In this document: piece by piece, positions 47,954 through 57,643 of the stretch
Numbering within the stretch: position 1 is the stretch's first letter
Layout: every line of letters begins with the position of its first letter
Assembly (NCBI RefSeq): GCF_000344685.1
Contig: NW_006920415.1
Span: 77,945-135,587, forward strand
DNA from: Gloeophyllum trabeum ATCC 11539
Taxonomy: Eukaryota; Basidiomycota; Agaricomycetes; Gloeophyllales; Gloeophyllaceae
Direction: 5' to 3'
DNA length: 57,643 nt
Notes under the pieces: model-generated
Told to the model about the DNA's origin: nothing
Databases searched by the model: none
Seen by the model: the letters and a program-made list of their open reading frames with translations, nothing else
Position numbers and translations under genes: made by a program

Positions 47954-50012
47954 CTATACGGACACTGTCAGCTCCTTCCCAATCTGGATGAGCAAACCAA
48001 TCACACTCACGCCAGTGTCTCCCGCGAACTCTTGTACGGTATCAATCCTTATGGCTATGTTACCTTGAGCAGACTGCCACACGATGTCGGGGATCCACTC
48101 GTGAGCAAACGCAGTTACATGATTAGTCAGTCGTCTGAACACAACTCACGCGACCGTGCACCGGCAGGCGGGTCCTAGGGCGAGAGAGGGAGTGCTTCTC
48201 GCTGTGACTCCCGGACGTTCCTCGCGCATCTTTCCTACGATTCAAGACGAACAACAGGGAATTGAGGTACGCTGTAGACATATCGGACGTCGTGAGTGGT
48301 GCCCGTCGAATATAAAGACAAGCGGATACCTCGGCTCAAAATGAAGAGGAAGCAAAGATAGACGGTAGAATCGGGCATGACGATACCCTACCAGGACATC
48401 TCTTGAGTACGACTTGTCGAATGAAACAGAAGAGAACACGCACAGTGATCATCATCGTGACCGAAAAGATACTGTAAGACAGATATGTTTGTCACCAGAC
48501 GATAGGGACAGCGTCTGGCGTTCATTGACTCGCCTGAACATCAAGCCCGTTTCTAGGCAGAATTCCAGCTTGAGATTAACCCATGTCAGCACGAAGAGCA
48601 GGACGGGAGAAATAGACTGTGTACGGAGTGATTGATAATGTCACTGTAGGATCCTGTTCAGATCAAGGACGAGAAATCGACAGACATAGTATACTACCTA
48701 TAGGCATCCTTTTTCCTCGTGGAAGCCAGATAGAAGGTGGCAGCTGTAATAGAGACGTTGGGCACCGCAGAGAAGATGTTCACGCAAAGTATGAGATGCT
48801 GTGGTCGTCGGGATCTGTCAGAAAGTGATATGAATGATCGTCACATCTTACTTTGAAAGCATCGAGCTGAGCAAACGTCCGCGATTGCAGCCTATTAGCG
48901 TCCACTTAGTACGTCACCGCAGCTTCTAGGCGATAGAAAACAACCCAAATGCTGTGTAAACTGTGCAACAATTTGTTATAGTGTATACTAAAAAATGCAA
49001 TGCTTACTCACCAATCGTAGACACTGGACGACGTGATCTGTAATGGGATAGAATGTTTTCGCGAGACGACGGACCACGTACCGAAACCCGCAAGGTCCAT
49101 CCCAAACTAAGTCCGTGGTTACGAACGGGTTCATTGACGAGTAAAAAGCACGCACTACTATTCCCGCCATCACATAGTTTCTGTCACTCACTGACCAGAA
49201 GGTCGAAAGGTCAGTCTAATGATGCCAGCCGGTTTGGCACCCGCTTACGTTGCCACACTTTGAACGTGAAATAACTGCACGCGGTAGCAAAGCGAATGAG
49301 ATAGACGGTGTCGCGGCCCGTGGCCTAGTGACATACCTTTGGACTAGCACTGCAGTCAACGCGGTGAATAGGAACTGGACCTAGATCTATATGAGGTACA
49401 TAGCATCCGATAATTTACCCTAGCTTACTAGTAAGGAACTATAGGAAAAAGCATGAGACGCAATCACTCGTGCAATATGAACAAACCTCTCACTTGATCA
49501 GGTCATTCAAAGTCGCGATGTCGGCATAGTTGGTGATGACATAGGCGTAGGCTAATAATATTGGTATTGAAGACGTAGGATGACAGACCCAAGTTTCAGC
49601 TTACTTGAATGGGAGATCAAGGCTTGGTGGACTGTGTCGGAGATCCAGACGGCCAGCACCTGTATTGTAGCTATTAGGCAAACGCTCCCAGATAGCGGCG
49701 AAGACTTGCCAACGACTTGAAGTACCAGTTATCTTTCTTGTTGTGACCGAAATAATAATACACCTGAGCACAGGATACTGGCACGGCCGGTTAGGCAACT
49801 CCGGATTCACGATGACGTGTGAAGACATACCGCCGTACAGTCTAGAATCGCCATACTCCATTGAATCCTCGAAAATACGAATCGCCGCAGACTAGGCACT
49901 TACACAGTCGACAGCACGGACCCAATGAAGATAGCACCGATTCTAACCTCAAGTGTCAAGAGGAAACCATGATATAGCCGCAGCTTGTCACTTACGCGTT
50001 GTGGAGGACCAT
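47954..50012 (-). CDS. DUF6534-type seven-helix membrane protein, second copy
   Basis: Nineteen exons (high to low): 50012-49996, 49942-49904, 49841-49831, 49777-49710, 49659-49605, 49551-49494, 49438-49429, 49380-49337, 49274-49249, 49190-49156, 49106-49012, 48891-48852, 48798-48698, 48643-48625, 48568-48534, 48471-48444, 48387-48330, 48271-48150, 48073-47954; 326 aa, the same length as the copy at 11447. Landmarks: IGAIFIGSVLSTVLYGVSCA, WISDTVHQALISHS, YVITNYADIATLNDLI, VQSYFTFKVWQLSDRNY, FAQLDAFKHLILCVNIF, RSDIINHSLEFCLETGLMF, RAYLNSLLFVLNRRKDARG. Two introns need GC donors (49709 and 48533). Exons of 10 and 11 nt occur. The exon 49106-49012 is the least certain. Membrane protein of unknown function. 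Confidence 0.78.
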
Positions 50013-50878
50013 ATTGCCCAGCAGCTTGGAAAGAGTGAGGGAAGCCAGAGACGTTAGTGCGCGAAGTTCAAACAGAGGTATTAGTACTGTTTGACTCCCG
50101 TGCGACCGCGAGGCGCCCCTGTACTAGTAATTCTCTCGGGAGACCTGTGAGCAGAACCTTTCAGAAATGGGATTGCTCCATTTCGGTGAATGGAACCGGA
50201 AGCAGGACGTGGACATTGGCAGAATGGCAGGCCTTCCCAGGACTACCAAGGTCAGTCGTGGATCTCATGGAGAAGCCACAAGTGTGGCGTGCGGGGAGGA
50301 ACGGCAGACACTAGCAGTCCTAAAATCTCAGAGGGGCACTCCGACTTTGCCCGTAGTTCCTGGCAATCTGACCTACAACAACTATGGCTAGCAGCGCAAT
50401 GTGTCTTATCTTGCACAAGGCGAAGAGAACTGACCGGGGCAAAGTAGCGTCAAGCCATAGTGACGTCGTTTCCAAGTCGTTGGGGGCCCGCTCCCCCTCG
50501 GATCCCTTCTTCGCATTCTGCGCTTCCCCGAACGAGCAAGATCGCGAATCCCCGAGCGTCGGGGAACGTGTACACCACGAGGGGAGTCGGACAAGCAGAC
50601 AGCCCTGGGACAAACGAGTACATTTGTACATTATGATCATCTTGAAATATTAGTAGACAGCGATAACGAAACTACAACGAACTGGTAGGGTACCATATGT
50701 TACGTGATAATCCATATTCCAAGAATCCAATGAGGGTAGGGAGTACAATAAATATCCGTTTGGGCGCGCGCGATCATTCACATTCCACCTGGCCAAAAGA
50801 GTCAGCCCATTTCCTGACGTGAGGGCCCGACGACGTACCAGAACCGCTCCCTGAGGGTTCCTGCGACCGCTCCGGAGA
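50013..50878. other. Intergenic, no gene seen
   Basis: Upstream of the minus-strand DUF6534 gene and downstream of the MAPKK. Frames around 50320-50653 overlap on opposite strands and have no domain. Confidence 0.45.
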
Positions 50879-52475
50879 TTACCAGCCCCACACTTGGCTG
50901 ATCCACGCTGCCATGTTGACCTCGCGTTGCCTAACTTGCGTGATCCACGGATGGGAAAGCAGTTCTTCCGGAGACGGGCGGTCCATTGGAGATACAGTGA
51001 GGCTGAGAGGCGAGTATGTCAACAGGGCAAGAAAGAGAATACCGAAGGCCATGTCTTACGATAAGCGAATGAAGTCTTTCATGGCATCGCTCCAAGTGAG
51101 ACCTGGCTCGTCTTCGAGTTGAGGAGGCTGTGAGAAGTCTAAAGTAAGGGCGGTGCCTATCACCAGCATGCGGGCTGGATACTCACCTCATTGCGCGTGA
51201 TGGACACCATCAGCTCGATGGGCGCTTGGTCGTTCACAGGGATCGGGAAGCGGTTCATGGCAAACTCAAGCAACGATAGCCCCGTTGACCAGACATCTGA
51301 CCGGATATTATACTTCTGGCCGTGAATACGTTCGGGCTGCACGACGGTAAAGCTGAGTAAGGTCAAGTCGACTTCATGGAAGGCCCCAGCACATACCGCC
51401 ATGTAGAGGCTCGACCCGGTGAACGTCATGGCTTCAGAATTGACCAGCTCTCCTGATACGCCAAAGTCACATAGCTTGACGATTCCTCGGCGAGAGATGA
51501 GTATATTCGAAGGCTTGATATCTCTATGAATGATCTTCTGGGAGTGGAGGTACGCGAGGCCTTCGAGGATCTGGGGCACCTCATAAGTACAACATCGCTC
51601 CGACCGCCGTATAACGAACTCACCCCGTCCGCGAATCGCCCAATGACCTTTTCCCCGACCCTCGCACCTCCTTGCCTGATCCGCTTCCCGACAGCCTCCA
51701 AACTTCGTCCTTCACAGAACTCCATCACCACCTTCACTTCGCTACTGCTCGGGCTGATATAAGCTCCATACGACTTGACGATATTGGGGTGTCGCGCAGT
51801 CGTGGCGATGTTAAGTTCCCTGAGAAGCTGCTTCATAGGTGCCTCTCTCGTCGTAACGGTCTTCCGCGCCAGCACGATGCCCGTCCTCGTATCACGCACA
51901 GCATGGACCGTCCCGCTCGCGCCCTCGCCAATTCTCGAGATCTCAGTCAAAACCTCATCCGACCACTCCCTCGTCTCTTCCAGCTGCCTCAGCACATCAC
52001 TCTCCGCGTCGTCCACGTCCATCGCATTATTAAGCGGGACGGCGCCATTCAGGCGACTGCGCGATGGCTGGCGAGACATGCTCATGTTACCAATAGTGTC
52101 CCTGAGCACCTTCATCGAGTCCTGGCTCCCGGTAGACTGCATGGGCTGATGCTGCGCCCGCACGGTATCGCCTGCGCTGTCGAAGTTGCCACTTCCGGAG
52201 AACGCCCGAGGATCCTCCCGCTCGTCACCAAAGCGGTTCTCCCGCCCGACGGGGATCTGTATCTTCGGCAGCGCGCCTTTCCTCGAGTCAGGTCTGGGCG
52301 GCAGCTTTCGTATCCCCGACGGCGAGCGCGACAGCGCGTCGACGTGCATGGGGCCACCGCCCTGCGCTGGGTCGTACGAAGTGTGGAGATTCGTGCGCGA
52401 CGTCTTGCGGATGATCAGAGGCGATATCTCCGGCAGAGGCAGCGGCTGCCCCGTCTGCACATCGTGCGGTTGCAT
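50879..52475 (-). CDS. MKK1: MAP kinase kinase, MKK1/2 type (cell wall integrity pathway)
   Basis: Five exons: 52475-51624, 51579-51397, 51336-51187, 51127-51060, 51002-50879; 458 aa. A long Ser/Pro N-terminus contains a basic-hydrophobic stretch ([13 protein letters not shown], about residues 64-76) that could dock a MAP kinase. The kinase domain starts near 178: glycine loop [10 protein letters not shown], Lys205 in [15 protein letters not shown] (Asp304), DFG (Asp322), activation segment [20 protein letters not shown] ending in PERI, with Ser332 and Thr336 as the likely phosphorylation sites. [19 protein letters not shown] and the C-terminal [20 protein letters not shown], ending WGW, point to the MKK1/2 class, which passes the Pkc1-Bck1 signal to the Slt2/Mpk1 kinase. 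The gene looks complete. The upstream frame extension to 52640 is probably 5' leader. Confidence 0.92.
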
Positions 52476-53589
52476 GGATGGTGAGTTGCGAGAATGTGAA
52501 GGAGCGTGGGTACGATGCAAAGTATACACGACTGAGGCTGGACACGGTCGAAGCGCGCAGGTCTTAAATGACCTGCCGAATTGGGAAGACCACGTGGCGG
52601 TAGACCACGTGCACACGTGCGTCCAGAACGAGGCAGACACAGGGATCTACGCAGTGTAGCAACGCGCTCGGAACCTGCGGAGGGTCGACCGTTCAGCGAT
52701 GGAATGGAGGGCAAGAGTCTGGACCAGCTCCCGCCTCGAGGACAGGATACGAACGTCCCGGTATCTTGACATGCGTGCCTGTCCGTGCCTCAAACGCTCA
52801 AGCCTCGAGGGGACGTTGAAGCCGCGCAGATACTGCCAGCAAAACAGCGGGTTATCGGGGAGTTACAAAAGACGGGTGCCTAGCAGGGAAAATGCAGCAT
52901 ATGAAGTCACCGTCGAGGATAGGGTCGGACACGAGGAAGCGCAGACCAGGATCGCTGACATGCCGAGGCAGACTATAGCTGTGTTTCACTTACACTTGCT
53001 TCCTGACATAGGGAGCCGTGACCGTCGGATGTCCGCGCTGTATCGACCGTGCCCGCAGAAATATAAGAGCCACCATTTCTTCTGCAGCGCTGGAGCATTC
53101 GATGCAGGGCCTAAGCGGGTACGAGGAGGCGCACGGGGTCGTCAAAGCGGACGACCATCTGGATCGGGGAGACACGGGCCACGCTCGCCACCCAACGGAT
53201 TTACTGTCAGGTCAAGAGAATGAGCCTGGAATCGCCAGGTTTGCTCCAGGAAATGAGAGTGCAGTAAATGAGAGTCACGTCCACGTCAGCCGCGTCGTCC
53301 GTCCAGTACTGCGACGCGTCCCTTCAACGTCCCGTACTCGGAGTATTGAATCTCCATATTTCAACACGTCTAGCAATGTCACTGTAGTGATCCGGTCCCG
53401 AAAGCATCATTCCTAGCTCGAGTAAACCGATGGCCAGAACGGTGCGCGCAGGTCAGAGAGCAAGAAACCCCTAGCTGTAGTCGCATGCGCGTCGACGACG
53501 AGCAGCAAAGCCGTCCGAGGACCCGCGACCGGGTGCCAGAAGAACCAATATACGTGTTGCGGCCGCTTTGATGCAAAGTACACGTCCCG
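52476..53589. other. MAPKK promoter side, no gene seen
   Basis: About 1.1 kb. Overlapping frames on both strands, none with a domain. Holds the promoter and probable leader of the MAPKK gene. Confidence 0.45.
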
Positions 53590-53700
53590 CGAGGAGGATG
53601 AAGAAGCAGTTAAGCTTGAAGTGTACAGCCACAGGAGGTTCTCGGGCAAAATTGTTTCACCTGAGAAGACGTCGACGTCGTGCGGGGTGCAGAAAACATA
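53590..53700 (-). repeat. Coding-like repeat, copy A
   Basis: On the minus strand this segment matches 55660-55740. Shared bases include CTGTGGCTGTACACT and AGGTGAAACAATTTT against AAGTGAAACATTTTTT. Translated in the matching frame both read REPPVAVHFKL / REAPVAVHYTL. Flanking stops and frame changes show that neither is an intact gene. Source family unknown. Confidence 0.45.
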
Positions 53701-54097
53701 CTAAGGGAAGAATAAACGATTGGGCACTGTAGATGTCGAAGATACTTCTGACAAGTGCATTGGGCGTTCCTCAGAAATACTACTAGTAGTAGATGCCGAA
53801 GCTACTTCCAGCGAGTGCGTTGGGCGTAGTTGATTGTTCAAGTGCTTTGGGACTCACCGATCGCGAGGGTTCAAGTTGCATGTAAGTACTTTCACTTCCC
53901 GTTGGCACGATGACAAGGAAACGTGATCATTGATGGTTGGAAATTAGGTGAAGAGAGGTGATGACAATATAACAATTGTACATGATAACAAAAGACATAA
54001 TACAGGTCCAGGCTGGACAGCTATTATACAACACACGACCACCAGACGCAGCGCAACAAAACAAGTAACAAACCCAGTAACGAGGACTCCGAGGACA
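53701..54097. other. Downstream flank of the MYND gene
   Basis: Contains two imperfect direct units GATGTCGAAGATACTTCTGACAA.. and GATGCCGAAGCTACTTCCAG.. near 53731 and 53792, each followed by GTGC(A/G)TTGGGCG. No gene. Confidence 0.4.
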
Positions 54098-55543
54098 TCA
54101 GAACGGCTGTTCAGCGAGGATCTGATCAACCTTAACCACGAGCTTCCCAGGGTTCTCCAGCTCAGCCGGGAAATACCCCTTCGCGCCGCCCACACCGCGC
54201 TTCCGCACCACGTCCTGAATCTGATCGTACGCTGCCGGGTTGCTGCTCCTGAAGACCGAGCACACAAAATCCCGCTTCTTGTTGTATATCAGCAATGGCG
54301 TCTCCGGGCTGTTCACAGGCGTGCCCCCTACCAGGGACCAGGGCACCTGGACCTTGATGACCATGGCTTTGTTCGAAAGACTTGGTTTCGGCGGGGCAGT
54401 AGAGGTGAACTTGGGGGCGGTGGAGGTGACGCCGGTCATATTGCGCATGAAGTCGGCCATGGGGGTGAGGGTGCCGTGCTCATAGTAGGTCGGGATTAGG
54501 GTGACCGTGGTGGACTGGGAGAATGGACGGCAGTTCGGTTTGTGGCTCTTCCAGTGTTGTCCTGTCAGAAGGCGTTTATTCAAAAAATCCAGGACTCAAG
54601 ACGCGGGTAACGCTTACGCTGGCACTGGGTGGAACAATACCACGTCGTGCGACATGCAGAGCACATCTTCAATTTCACATCCTTGCCCAAGGGTTGCTTG
54701 CCACAGTTATCGCACTTCTTCTCCTCCATGGGTGCTTCCACCCCAGATCGCTTCCGCAGCCACTTCTGCACGGCGGCTGTCACCTGTGGCCCGCACCTCA
54801 AAAGAAAGTTATTGGGTACAATCCCATCGGCATCGGGGATGTTGACGTCCGCTCCGAACTCCATGAGCAACTCTACCGCCTCGACCTGGTTACTTTGGAA
54901 GCAACCGAGGAGCGGGACGCAGCCGTAGCGGTCCTGGTGGTTCACGTTCGCTCCGTTCTGTAGGAGGATACGGGCGAGGTCGACTCGTGCGTTATCGTTC
55001 ATCGTAGCGTGGTGCAGGGCTGTGGATCCGACGATGTCCGGGACGTCTGGGGGTGCACCGGAGGAGAGTAGAAACTTGAGAACGTCGGCGTGGTACATCG
55101 GTTGACCGTCAAGCCTCTCGGCCCTTTGCGCGCCGGCGACGACCAAGGTGGCGTAGCCGAACTGGAATGCTGTCTCCCAGCTAGTCAGATCAGGCGCCGA
55201 TCCGGCTTGTACATCCTGTGTCAAGAAAAGAACGGAGATTAGTAACTGTGGTTTCGGCTTTCATCCACATTTACAAGAATTAGTACCTTCTTCACGGAGT
55301 CCAGCTCTCCGAGGTAACAGGCCAGCCCGAAGCGGGTAAGCAGAGTAGACTTGAATGAACGGGAATCTGGATACATTGAGTATTGTACAAAACACTAGGA
55401 ATAGTGATTGACTTACGGAAGGAATACAATTGCCTGAGCTTCTGTCCCCCCCTCCCTATGCTCAGAAACCCAGGCTGCCCAAGAATTTCTCGCATTTCCT
55501 GAGACACCGAAAGTCCTCCGCTCCCGGGTAGTCGAAAAGCCAT
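54098..55543 (-). CDS. Ankyrin-repeat protein with MYND zinc finger
   Basis: Four exons: 55543-55417, 55366-55287, 55215-54618, 54561-54098; 422 aa. Ankyrin-like repeats lie at about residues 110-205 (TALHHATMNDNARVDLARIL, LLQNGANVNHQD, AVELLMEFGADVNIPDADG). The MYND finger follows at about 237-281 with all ligands: CDNCGK, MCSACRT, YCSTQCQRQHW and HKPNC; its last part is only complete after splicing at 54618/54561. The C-terminal 150 residues form an unnamed domain common behind MYND in basidiomycetes. MYND fingers and ankyrin repeats mediate protein contacts; partners are unknown. It lies head-to-tail downstream-to-upstream with the MAPKK on the same strand, with no sign of co-regulation. 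Confidence 0.9.
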
Positions 55544-55933
55544 CTTTTCTGTACCCTATGACAGCCTCCAGAGGTTATAAGAATACAGGAGTTCGACCGT
55601 CTGATCTACCCACAGGAGAATGAGATAGACCTCGAACTCAGAGCTTTCGAGACAGAGCGGCGGCAATTGTGATGGAATAAGCGTGTAGTGTACAGCCACA
55701 GGTGCTTCTCGGTCAAAAAATGTTTCACTTGATAAAGTGCGCTTGCGCACGTGGGGACGGATCGGTTAAACTGCAGGATATGTACGAACAGGAGGAATAA
55801 AAGACGGTACAACGAACAAAATAGTCGGGAAGGCACTTCCAACGAGCGCATTACCAACGGACGTAGCTCATGAGCAAGTGTGTGAGACACCTCGAATGCC
55901 AAGGTCTTGGTCTTTTCGGAGCGCGTTTGCCTC
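55544..55933. repeat. Intergenic, holds coding-like repeat copy B
   Basis: 55660-55740 on the minus strand is the second copy of the VAVH-type relic described at 53590-53700. The two copies lie on either side of the ankyrin-MYND gene. The rest is promoter-side sequence without a gene. Confidence 0.4.
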
Positions 55934-56067
55934 CAGGCTCCTAAACCATCCGTCCTTAGCGTTCTCGCTCCTCCTTTACTAGGGCGCACGTGCAGTGTTA
56001 TATAATACAAATCTATTTTTAATTTATTACCGGATACAGAACGAACAAGAGGAGGAGAACGCTACTA

Positions 56068-56500
56068 CAGTCGACTCTGTCTTAACCCATACCTGTCATA
56101 ACCCATAACCTGTAATAACCCATAGGTTTTTGGCTTCCACCGACATGGTAGATAGTAAAAACCCATAAGTCTGCCGTATCCCATAACCCATAACTTTTTG
56201 GAGGGTCATAACCCATAAAACAACCTATATTGGGAAGGTGCAGGTCTCCTTCCCACGAGAACCTGGACTATCTCGACCCTTAATTTTCGGTTCTCGTGGT
56301 ATTTCAGAAGATAAGCCTTACCAGACTCAAGATTCCGTATCTAAACGTTGTCATAAACGACGTCCGGCCTATACCGAATAGGCTGTCTGTCACGCTTACT
56401 AGGTAGTCACACGGTGTCACACGCTCTGGTAACCCATAGTCTGCAAAAACCCATAACTTTGGGTTCCACGACCCGTTATGGGTTAGGACAGAGTCGACTG
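56068..56500. mobile_element. Tc1/mariner-like MITE, 433 bp
   Basis: Inverted ends CAGTCGACTCTGTCTTAACC and CAGTCGACTCTGTCCTAACC, flanked by TA (56066-56067 and 56501-56502). Many AACCCATA motifs lie near both ends. Its right 100 bp is close to that of the 1373-bp element at 43857-45229, so it is probably an internal-deletion derivative. No coding capacity. Confidence 0.85.
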
Positions 56501-56502
56501 TA

Positions 56503-57348
56503 TCATTGGGGGGGAGTTTGACAATATTTCATTGTTAAGCTCGTATCTCCTTCAAATTCAAACATATTCGGGCGCTGTTTTAACGAGTCGATGCGAAATT
56601 GCGCGTTCTTTCATAATATCAAAACGTCCTTACAGATATCCTGTGTACAGACTATTCCGGCAGCAAAATACTGGTTTCGGCACGATTTCGCTTACACTGG
56701 GGGGAGAGTTTGACAATCAGTAACGGAACTGTCACACCGGCTGCGGCAATCTCCAGACGGCATTCCCTATCGGGAGCACCTGGGCTGAACACGCCTGGCA
56801 CTTCGGTTGTGCACATACTACAGCAGGGGATGGAAAAATCGTCTGCAGCAGCTCATTTTATTTGTGAGAACATAATTACAGATTGTATAGTAAGTGCTAT
56901 CCAAGGAAGCATTGAGTGCAAGACCCACTGGGGTCGTCGGCGCATGCACACGCGAATGCGCATTCAAGCTCCGCTGTCTCGATAGAGTGTTTGACAAACA
57001 CCTACCTGACGTCTAGCAAGGGAATTCCTCCACCTCGTGCATATCGGGCTTGACGAACAGGCAGTTAAGAACTGTGAGGATGTATACTTTATGTTGTTCC
57101 AAGGTTTTGGGACACACCGTTCAGGAGATCTCTCCAAATGCATTCCCCAGTACAGGTATATCAGCGTGTTTTGTGTGTTCACGGACGAAGCGAGGAGAAA
57201 TAAATTATTCTGAGCTTAGAGACATGAAAAGTAGATGCATGCTCATACGTATGCCAATTGCTGAAGCTGAATATGGGATGTGGAAAGAGCTGCGAGCGAT
57301 TTGTCGTTTTGTCAAACCCAATACCCGTGTCAAACTCCCCCCCAATGA
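56503..57348. mobile_element. Second TA-flanked inverted-repeat element, 846 bp
   Basis: Ends TCATTGGGGGGGAGTTTGAC at 56503 and its complement ending at 57348, with TA at 56501-56502 (shared with the preceding element) and 57349-57350. A third, related end-like block (CTGGGGGGAGAGTTTGACAA) lies inside near 56697. The terminus is of the G-rich kind seen in some Tc1/mariner elements. No transposase frame. Confidence 0.65.
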
Positions 57349-57368
57349 TAGTATAGGACGGCTGGCAC

Positions 57369-57511
57369 CAGGCTCCTAAACCACCCGTCCTTAGCGTTCG
57401 CGCTCCTCTAATTACTAGGGCAGAAGTGACATATTATGTAAGAAAATGTATTATATGAGAATTACCGGATACAGAACGAACAAGAGGAGGAGAACGCTTT
57501 AGGACGGCTGG
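57369..57511. mobile_element. MITE of the CAGGCTCC family, intact copy, 143 bp
   Basis: Begins CAGGCTCCTAAACCACCCGT and ends with AGGACGGCTGG. Inverted similarity between ends: CCGTCCTTAGCGTTCGCGCT against CCGTCCTAAAGCGTTCTCCT. It lies three bases after the end of the interrupted copy, so the two are nearly tandem. No coding capacity; no clear target duplication. Confidence 0.6.
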
Positions 57512-57643
57512 AACAAATCGTCTCCCCGAGATCACCGAGTCTGACTAAGCATGCCAAAAACGGCAGTAGCTGAATTGCTTCAACAGCAGTGGGTGGGCAA
57601 TTGGGGTCATATAACATAGTTGTGTGAGTTCAAAGCAACTTAT

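Larger units (their letters stand above)
55934..57365. mobile_element. MITE of the CAGGCTCC family, interrupted by nested elements
   Basis: Starts CAGGCTCCTAAACCATCCGT at 55934. Its body runs to about 56065 (GAACGAACAAGAGGAGGAGA then ACGCT). The expected right end AGGACGGCTGG is found only at 57355-57365, after two inserted elements (56068-56500 and 56503-57348). The neighbouring copy at 57369-57511 shows the uninterrupted order. Non-coding. The beginning resembles the TIR of the foldback element at 33263. Confidence 0.65.

Noticed and set aside
49032..49085. Extra 44-nt intron (GTACGT...TTACAG) inside an exon of the second DUF6534 gene
   Set aside because: Splicing it breaks the frame to the next exon; reading through keeps it. 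The exon remains the least certain of that gene.
51426..52640. MAPKK start at 52640
   Set aside because: The extra 55 residues are Trp/Ser/Cys-rich and unlike MAPKK N-termini; the ATG at 52475 gives a usual length.

Overview
The window is a 57.6-kb piece of a basidiomycete nuclear genome, probably a wood-decay agaricomycete; Polyporales is my guess and is not proven by the sequence. The evidence is genes split by many 45-70 nt introns with short fungal splice signals, two DUF6534-type membrane proteins, lineage-typical F-box and MYND/ankyrin proteins, and long intergenic stretches with short DNA transposons. It contains one assembly gap (38475-39040). Most gene models below are hand-spliced: I followed reading frame, GT-AG or GC-AG borders and the expected protein family, so single exon borders may be off although the gene calls are firm.

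Layout. 1-5.7 kb: GC-rich, strand-biased diverged repeats around a small secreted 10-cysteine protein and an F-box relic. 5.7-15.9 kb: three full-length paralogous F-box proteins, the first two divergent from a shared promoter, with a 12-exon DUF6534 protein between the second and third. 15.9-20.5 kb: no confident gene, some decayed coding-like sequence on the minus strand. 20.5-30.7 kb: an orphan 159-aa gene with a clear TATA box, then three cyclin-related genes (one two-domain, two that seem to keep only the C-terminal cyclin fold) around an AAAP-type amino acid transporter. 31.7-32.4 kb: a four-helix membrane protein.

33.2-40.5 kb is rich in mobile elements: a perfect-TIR foldback element with a 9-bp target duplication, two members of a family with 8-bp target duplications, a clipped F-box fragment, an intact aldo/keto reductase and the gap. 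40.9-50.0 kb: a METTL24/FkbM-like methyltransferase, a 1.37-kb Tc1/mariner-like non-autonomous element, a tRNA-like relic, an AKR7-type aldo/keto reductase and a second DUF6534 gene on the minus strand. 50.9-55.5 kb: a cell-wall-integrity type MAP kinase kinase and an ankyrin-MYND protein, both minus strand. 55.9-57.6 kb: a nest of MITE-like elements, two of which sit inside or next to a third.

There is no operon logic: each gene has its own promoter. Common threads are local duplication with decay (F-box, cyclin-like, a short repeat pair around the MAPKK/MYND block), several non-autonomous DNA transposon families with readable target duplications, and a fair number of GC-AG introns (4 of about 85 modelled introns).
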